Origin: CAIVAT01 sp049317265
GTDB taxonomy: Bacteria; Bacteroidota; Bacteroidia; Bacteroidales; FEN-979
Direction of reading: 5' to 3'
NCBI GenBank assembly: GCA_049317265.1
Contig: JBMOIP010000001.1
Span: forward strand, 62,001-126,000
Length of the DNA stretch: 64,000 nt
In this document: in pieces, positions 59,062 to 64,000 of the stretch
Numbering within the stretch: the stretch's first letter is position 1
How the letters are laid out: each line of letters starts with the position of its first letter
Notes under the pieces: model-generated
Databases searched by the model: none
Seen by the model: the letters and a program-made list of their open reading frames with translations, nothing else
What the model was told of the DNA's origin: nothing
Position numbers and translations under genes: made by a program

Positions 59062-60258
59062 ATGACACAGTTAAAGCAGCAGATCGAAGCCTTATCGGCA
59101 ACATATTTTGAAGAGGTGGTTGATATCCGCAGGCATTTTCACAAGAACCCCGAACTGTCCTGTGAAGAGTTTCAAACAGCGGAGTATATCTGCGGGAAAC
59201 TTGAGGAATATGGCATTCCATACCAGCGTGGCGTAGCCGATACCGGCATTGTAGGATTGATTGAAGGGAGGAACCCGGCATCCGGGTGCATTGCACTCAG
59301 GGCCGATATGGATGCATTACCGATCACGGAAGAGAACGAAGTATCCTATAAGTCGTTGAATCCCGGTAAAATGCACGCCTGCGGCCACGATGTCCACATG
59401 GCCTGCCTTCTTGGCGCTGCAAAGATCCTGCAAACAATTAAAGATCAGTTTGATGGTTCGGTGAAGCTCTTCTTCCAGCCCTCTGAAGAGTCTTACCCGG
59501 GGGGAGCGGTTCGTATGATCGGGGAAGGTGTGATGAAAGACCCCGCACCCCGGCATGTCATCGCTCAGCATGTGATCAATAACCTGAACGCCGGCGATGT
59601 TGGCATGCGTCCCGGTGCTTACATGGCCTCCACCGATGAAATTTTCCTGACAGTGAGGGGAAAGGGCGGCCACGCCGCCACCCCCAGCCAGGTGATCGAT
59701 CCCATCCTGATTGCATCGCACATCATTTTGGCCCTGCAGCAGATCGTGAGCAGAAATGCCGATCCTGTGGTCCCAACGGTGGTTTCGTTTGGCAGGATCA
59801 TCGGGAACGGACGTACCAATGTCATCCCCGATGAAGTGAAAATTGAAGGCACGGTTCGTACCTATGATGAAGCCTGGCGCAAAGAGGTTCACCGGCGGAT
59901 TGAACAAATTGCAACGAACCTTGCATTGGGGATGGGAGGTACATGCGAAGTCAGGATTTCTGCGGGTTATCCCTTTCTTTTCAATGACCCGGAGCTGACC
60001 GTGAAACTTTTCAACATTGCCTCAGAATACCTGGGGAGTAAACACGTTAAAGAACTGGGACAACGCATGACCGCAGAGGATTTTGCCTATTTTGCCCTCG
60101 AAGTGCCCTCATGCCTCTACCGGCTTGGGATTGCCAATGCTGAAAAGGGGATTGGGTCTAATCTTCATACGGCACAATTTGATGTGGATGAAGAGAGCCT
60201 CAGAACCGGGATGGGGGTGATGGCATGGATGGCTGTTAAGTTACTCGAGAACAAGTAA
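59062..60258 (+). CDS. M20 family amidohydrolase (N-acyl-amino acid amidohydrolase type)
   Basis: The 398-residue product has the M20D metal-binding pattern: MHACGHDVHMACLLGAAK (His/Asp ligands, about 90-107), FFQPSEESYPGGAVRMI (Glu pair), VIAQHV, and the last ligand in GSNLHTAQFDVDEE. The middle GGHAATPSQVIDPI belongs to the dimerisation lid domain. Such enzymes remove acyl groups from amino acids or hydrolyse hippurate-like or indole conjugates; the true substrate cannot be told. The start was set by the promoter at 59031. The TPR gene follows on the same strand after 23 bp. Confidence 0.9.
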   Translation: MTQLKQQIEALSATYFEEVVDIRRHFHKNPELSCEEFQTAEYICGKLEEYGIPYQRGVADTGIVGLIEGRNPASGCIALRADMDALPITEENEVSYKSLNPGKMHACGHDVHMACLLGAAKILQTIKDQFDGSVKLFFQPSEESYPGGAVRMIGEGVMKDPAPRHVIAQHVINNLNAGDVGMRPGAYMASTDEIFLTVRGKGGHAATPSQVIDPILIASHIILALQQIVSRNADPVVPTVVSFGRIIGNGRTNVIPDEVKIEGTVRTYDEAWRKEVHRRIEQIATNLALGMGGTCEVRISAGYPFLFNDPELTVKLFNIASEYLGSKHVKELGQRMTAEDFAYFALEVPSCLYRLGIANAEKGIGSNLHTAQFDVDEESLRTGMGVMAWMAVKLLENK

Positions 60259-60281
60259 CAAGTAAAAATGAATAATTTACA

Positions 60282-62219
60282 ATGATTTATAGTCTAAATA
60301 CCAGATCCGGATATCACCCTCAGTACGTTACCTGTTGCGTTTCATTTGTTACGCGGTTGCTTTCACTCGTAATTCTTACGTTCGTTCCCATCCTGACTTT
60401 TTCCCAGGACAACAAGCCCGCCACGCCGCCATTGCTTCCTTTTCAACAGGATGCTCCCAGGCCCGGAAATGAGGAGCAGCTTGCCCTGCAGTTTTACCAG
60501 AACCAAGAATTTGCGCAAGCGGCTGAGCTGTTTGAAAAACTCTATGAACAGAAACCGTCCCTCTATTACTATCAGTACCTGCTCTTTTCGTTGGTGGAGA
60601 TCAAGGACTTTGGCAAAGCCGAGAAACTGATTAAAAAATGTCAGAAGGCTGAACACGATGCGATCAGGTATACGGTCGACCTTGGATATGTGAAATTCAG
60701 ATCGGGCGACCCTGAAAAGGCAAAGAAATATTACGATGAAGCGCTGAAAAAGCTGGCGCCGACTCAGCAGCAGGTCTTCGAACTGGCCAATGCCTTCATC
60801 ACGCGGGGAGAGAACGAATATGCCATCCGTACCTATCTCAAAGGCCGCCAGTTGATGAATAACTCCTATCCCTTTGGATTTGAACTGGCTGGTGTTTATG
60901 AGCGGATGGGCAACTTCAAAGATGCGATGGAAGAGTACCTGAATATGCTTGACCTCAACAAATCCTATTTGAATACAGTGCAGGACAGGATCCAGATGAC
61001 GCTCTCCTTTGATGTGAACAACGAAAAAAACGAGATTCTCCGCAAAACGATCCTATCCAGGGCGCAGAAGAATCCGGATAATACCAACTATGCTGAACTG
61101 TTGTGGTGGTATTCAATTCAGCAGAAAGACTTTGACCTCGCATTGGTACAGGCCAAAGCGCTCGACCGGCGCAACAAGGAGAACGGGGAAAAACTGGCTT
61201 CGCTGGCAAACCTTGCTGTTTCCAACGAAAAGTACGATGTTGCGGTTGAATGCTACCAGTATATCGTTGCAAAAGGTCCGGGCGGCGTTTATTACAACCT
61301 CGGAAGACGGGAACTGGCGAATACGCGTTACCTGAAAACCATCTCGGAACCAGCTCCGCCCAGGAAGCAGCTGGAGATACTGGAGAAGGAGTTTGCCGAT
61401 GAACTGACTTTAAGGGGAGATGACCCCGATAACATCTCCCTCATTAAAAACCTGGCCCACATCAGGGCCTTTTACCTTGGAAAACCGGAGGAGGCCAAAG
61501 ATCTGCTGAACCATGCCATAGAAATGGCCGGAGTTCCCAATGCGGAGAAGGCAAAATGTAAAATTGAACTGGCTGATATCCTCTTGTTTACCGATGATGT
61601 GTGGGAAGCCACCCTGTTGTACCAGCAGGCCTACCAGGATTTCAAATACGATGTGCTGGGACAGGAGGCCAAATTCAAAAATGCGAAGCTCTCCTTTTAC
61701 ATCGGGGAGTTTGAATGGGCCAAAGCACAAGTTGATATCCTCAAAGCTGCTACATCAAAGTTCATCTCGAACGACGCCATCGCATTGTCGCTCCTGATCA
61801 GCGAAAACTATGACCCCGACAGTACGACCATTGGCCTCACTGTTTATGCAAGGGCCGATTTGCTCGATTACCGGAACGAGGAGAACCTGGCATTGCTGTC
61901 GCTTGATTCGATTCCCCGTTTGTTTGGGGACCATCCCATTTTGCAACAGGTCTTGTATAAAAAAGGGGAAATTTTGAGAAAGCAGGGACGGTACGCTGAA
62001 GCTGATTCACTGTTTCTGCAACTGGTAATTGACTACCCGGATGGGATTCTTGCTGATGAAGCGCTGATGCAAGCGGCTGCCCTTACCGAAAAGCAACTCA
62101 ATAACAAGGAAAAGGCAATGACACTATACCAGGAACTTCTTGATAAATACCCGGGCAGCATCTTTGTGCCGGATGCCCGGAAAAAATTCAGAAACCTCCG
62201 GGGCGATGCTGCGCATTAA
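60282..62219 (+). CDS. Exported TPR-repeat protein
   Basis: The 645-residue product has a signal region (VTRLLSLVILTFVPILTFSQD) and then many degenerate tetratricopeptide helices, such as EEQLALQFYQNQEFAQAAELFEKLYEQ, YTVDLGYVKFRSGDPEKAKKYYDEA and ILRKQGRYAEADSLFLQLV. The last part, DEALMQAAALTEKQLNNKEKAMTLYQELL, resembles a YbgF/BamD-like repeat. Such periplasmic TPR proteins are usually scaffolds in envelope assembly. The partner is unknown. It lies in a run of plus-strand genes that ends with rsmA. Confidence 0.8.
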   Translation: MIYSLNTRSGYHPQYVTCCVSFVTRLLSLVILTFVPILTFSQDNKPATPPLLPFQQDAPRPGNEEQLALQFYQNQEFAQAAELFEKLYEQKPSLYYYQYLLFSLVEIKDFGKAEKLIKKCQKAEHDAIRYTVDLGYVKFRSGDPEKAKKYYDEALKKLAPTQQQVFELANAFITRGENEYAIRTYLKGRQLMNNSYPFGFELAGVYERMGNFKDAMEEYLNMLDLNKSYLNTVQDRIQMTLSFDVNNEKNEILRKTILSRAQKNPDNTNYAELLWWYSIQQKDFDLALVQAKALDRRNKENGEKLASLANLAVSNEKYDVAVECYQYIVAKGPGGVYYNLGRRELANTRYLKTISEPAPPRKQLEILEKEFADELTLRGDDPDNISLIKNLAHIRAFYLGKPEEAKDLLNHAIEMAGVPNAEKAKCKIELADILLFTDDVWEATLLYQQAYQDFKYDVLGQEAKFKNAKLSFYIGEFEWAKAQVDILKAATSKFISNDAIALSLLISENYDPDSTTIGLTVYARADLLDYRNEENLALLSLDSIPRLFGDHPILQQVLYKKGEILRKQGRYAEADSLFLQLVIDYPDGILADEALMQAAALTEKQLNNKEKAMTLYQELLDKYPGSIFVPDARKKFRNLRGDAAH

Positions 62220-62226
62220 TCGGTAC

Positions 62227-62275
62227 AGCCGGGGCATGCCCTGGCTTAAATTGGATACGGGGCATGCCCCGTATC
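62227..62275. repeat. Two GGGGCATGCCCC palindromes upstream of rsmA
   Basis: 62227-62246 is an imperfect palindrome around GGGGCATGCCCT. 62254-62275 is a perfect 22-bp palindrome (GATACGG...CCGTATC with centre GGGGCATGCCCC). A closely related element is found inside the rsmA coding sequence. Confidence 0.85.
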
Positions 62276-62296
62276 TACGAACGGCAATAACCAACC

Positions 62297-63166
62297 ATGA
62301 TACGACCTAAAAAACACCTTGGCCAGCATTTCCTCCGCGATGAAAACATCGCACAAAAAATTGTCAGCTACCTCAACCCCGATTACCCGGTGGTCCTGGA
62401 AGTTGGCCCGGGCATGGGGGTATTGACAAAATATATCCTGGATGATTCCCGATACGATCCCTGGTTCATGGAGGTGGACCGTGAGGCGGTTGAATACCTG
62501 AAAACCACGTACCCGGCAATTTCAAACCGGTTGATACAGGGGGATTTTTTGGATTATAACCTGGGGGAATTTCCGCCAAACGTGGATACGGGGCACGTAG
62601 AGCCGGGGCACGTAGAGCCGGGGCATGCCCCGGCTCTGCCAAAACCACCAAAATTCACCGTCATCGGCAATTTCCCGTACAACATTTCATCCCAGATCCT
62701 GTTTACGGCGCTGGCAAACCGGAACCGCATTCCCGAGGTAGTGGGCATGTTCCAGAAAGAGGTGGCCGAACGGATAGCGTCGCCCCCGGGCAATAGATCG
62801 TATGGCATCATCAGCGTTTTGCTGCAGGCTTTCTACGATATCGACTATTTGTTTACCGTGGATGAACACGTTTTTTATCCGCCACCCAAGGTCAAATCAG
62901 CCGTGATCAGGCTGCGCAGGAACACCACCGAAAAACTCGATTGTGATGAGGAACTCTTCACCCGGCTGGTGAAAACCGCCTTTAACCAGCGCCGTAAAAC
63001 CATGCGCAACTCCATCCGCTCCCTCGTACCTCAGGCAGGTACCGCGGATACGTCAGGCGTGCCGGCACTGTCGGAGTGGATGAAACAACAACTGGACCTG
63101 CGTGCTGAGCGACTTTCGGTGAACGATTTCGTCAGGCTTGCAGCAGAAATCTCTACCTTTGCCTAA
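62297..63166 (+). CDS. rsmA: 16S rRNA (adenine-N6,N6)-dimethyltransferase, with an in-frame palindromic insertion
   Basis: RsmA (KsgA) dimethylates two adjacent adenines in helix 45 of 16S rRNA during 30S assembly. The 289-residue product has KKHLGQHFLRDENIAQKI, the SAM motif VLEVGPGMGVLTKYIL (33-48) and the catalytic NFPYNISSQ (125-133). Later motifs are MFQKEVAERI, YDIDYLF, FYPPPKVKSAV and FNQRRKTMRNS. Between GDFLDYNLGEFPPN and FTVIGNFPYN it carries about 18 extra residues, VDTGHVEPGHVEPGHAPA, encoded by a repeat element (62584-62640) of the same family as the palindromes upstream of the gene. The insertion keeps the frame and sits in the loop before motif IV. Confidence 0.95.
   Translation: MIRPKKHLGQHFLRDENIAQKIVSYLNPDYPVVLEVGPGMGVLTKYILDDSRYDPWFMEVDREAVEYLKTTYPAISNRLIQGDFLDYNLGEFPPNVDTGHVEPGHVEPGHAPALPKPPKFTVIGNFPYNISSQILFTALANRNRIPEVVGMFQKEVAERIASPPGNRSYGIISVLLQAFYDIDYLFTVDEHVFYPPPKVKSAVIRLRRNTTEKLDCDEELFTRLVKTAFNQRRKTMRNSIRSLVPQAGTADTSGVPALSEWMKQQLDLRAERLSVNDFVRLAAEISTFA
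62584..62640. repeat. Palindromic repeat element inside the rsmA coding sequence
   Basis: It begins GGATACGGGGCACGTAGAG, repeats CCGGGGCACGTAGAG once, and ends in a perfect 24-bp palindrome at 62614-62637 with centre GGGGCATGCCCC. It encodes GHVEPGHVEPGHAPA in frame. It is the same family as 62254-62275. Confidence 0.9.
63154..63161 (+). promoter_or_regulatory. Putative -7 element of the final membrane protein gene
   Basis: TACCTTTG lies inside the 3' end of rsmA, 19 bp before the ATG at 63181. A TTG lies 13 bp upstream of it, which is shorter than usual. Confidence 0.4.
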
Positions 63167-63180
63167 ATTTTAATTTCCGG

Positions 63181-64000
63181 ATGAAAAAAGATCAGTTTCC
63201 GAAAAAACAGGCTCCACCAGGCAAAAATTTCTCCAGTAAAAAACAAGTACCCGCAAAGCCGGAGAATTTGGTTCCAAAGGTTTCAAACAAAGCAAACCGC
63301 TATTTTATCCTCTCTTTCTTTCTTTTTGCCATCCTCCTGTATGGCAATACAATATTTAACAAATATGCTGTTGACGATAATCTTGTAACCAACAATCAGT
63401 TAGTTCGCCAGGGATTTAAAGCGCTTCCGCAGATATTTTCAAGCAGGTACTTTTCCCAGCAGGGTAATGTTGGCTCCACATCCACCGAGTACCGGCCTGT
63501 TGTAAAGGCCACCTTCGCCGTTGAATATCAGCTTTGGGGCGAAAAACCCGGGGTGAGCCACGGTCTGAACATCCTGCTTTACTGGGCATTATCGATCATC
63601 CTGTTTTTTATCCTCAAGCGATTACTCAGCAACTATAACATCCTGTTCCCTTTCCTGGTAACACTCCTGTTTATGGCACACCCTGTGCATACCGAGGTGG
63701 TTGCCAGCCTGAAGAACCGTGATGAATTACTTGCTTTCATTTGCGGCCTGGGAAGTCTGTGGTATATCCTTGAATATGCTCAAACCCGAAGGACCCTGTA
63801 CCTGGTTCCGGCAATCCTGATTTTTTTCTTTGGATATCTTTGCAAATCATCGATACTTCCATTTCTTGCCCTGATCCCCCTGGTACTCTATTTCTTTACA
63901 AAGCTCCCGTTGGGAAGGATTGTCCCCATCTTTTTTGCGATGCTTGCAGTGATCCTCGTGGCACTCTTCGGACCACGGCTCTTCCTTCCTCCAATGGAAC
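63181..64000 (+). CDS. Polytopic membrane protein, PMT/TMTC-like glycosyltransferase fold (partial)
   Basis: 273 residues are visible before the window ends. After a basic N-terminus (MKKDQFPKKQAPPGKNFSSK) a first helix (RYFILSFFLFAILLYGNTIF) leads into KYAVDDNLVTNNQLVRQGF, the first-loop Asp motif of GT-C enzymes. STEYRPVVKATFAVEYQLWG and FMAHPVHTEVVASLKNRDELLAFI follow. These match the GT-C/TMTC-like proteins that often carry C-terminal TPR repeats in this phylum. Glycan transfer is the likely reaction, but the substrate is unknown. It starts 14 bp after rsmA. Confidence 0.7.
   Translation, partial: MKKDQFPKKQAPPGKNFSSKKQVPAKPENLVPKVSNKANRYFILSFFLFAILLYGNTIFNKYAVDDNLVTNNQLVRQGFKALPQIFSSRYFSQQGNVGSTSTEYRPVVKATFAVEYQLWGEKPGVSHGLNILLYWALSIILFFILKRLLSNYNILFPFLVTLLFMAHPVHTEVVASLKNRDELLAFICGLGSLWYILEYAQTRRTLYLVPAILIFFFGYLCKSSILPFLALIPLVLYFFTKLPLGRIVPIFFAMLAVILVALFGPRLFLPPME

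Noticed and set aside
1..64000. tRNA or rRNA genes
   Set aside because: I looked for cloverleaf-like and rRNA-conserved stretches by eye and saw none; a dedicated tRNA scan was not possible here.

Overview
The window looks like a chromosomal segment of an uncultured member of the Bacteroidota (Bacteroidales-like). Four kinds of sequence evidence support this. Many genes are preceded by the Bacteroidota -7 element TAnnTTTG, several with a TTG 18-23 bp upstream. Seven large exported proteins end in a type IX secretion (T9SS) type A C-terminal domain. There is a FISUMP domain protein. The rbfA / FtsX-type permease neighbourhood is also typical of the phylum.

Layout. 1-8.9 kb is mostly housekeeping: a minus-strand rbfA - methyltransferase - LolC/E-type permease run, an Rh-type ammonium transporter, an outer-membrane protein with a coupled lipoprotein, an MsbA-like ABC exporter with a DUF1295-type membrane protein, and a short PBP4-type carboxypeptidase. 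8.9-13.9 kb is accessory: palindromic and tandem repeats, a GH57-like secreted glycosidase, a four-helix-bundle gene fragment and a hicAB pair whose toxin gene carries an in-frame stop. 13.9-29.2 kb is a plus-strand surface-protein array: a 2739-residue adhesin with six near-identical 89-residue units, then five smaller Ig-like proteins, three of which share a C-terminal tail ending IWHN. 29.4-48.8 kb holds two paralogous modules of a large T9SS surface protein followed by an ~82-residue protein with a PxDGG-type sorting tail. Between these modules lie a starch-degradation cluster (two binding-module proteins and a GH13 amylase) and a REP/RAYT-type mobile region. An exosortase-family gene lies at 49.99-50.57 kb, close to one of the small tail proteins. 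50.7-64 kb is again mostly metabolic or housekeeping: a three-gene acyl-CoA carboxylase operon, a papain-like T9SS protein, an M20 peptidase, a TPR protein, rsmA carrying an in-frame palindromic insertion, and the start of a polytopic membrane protein.

The most interesting signals are: (1) the exosortase with two small candidate substrates, each paired with a T9SS adhesin, one copy of which has lost its ATG (ATA instead); (2) the IWHN-tailed tandem surface proteins; (3) a dispersed octamer minisatellite (GTCCGCCC type) found seven times and often starting exactly at a stop codon, together with other 7-9-bp tandem families; (4) a palindromic repeat inserted in frame inside rsmA. All functional calls are by reading motifs; no database search was run.
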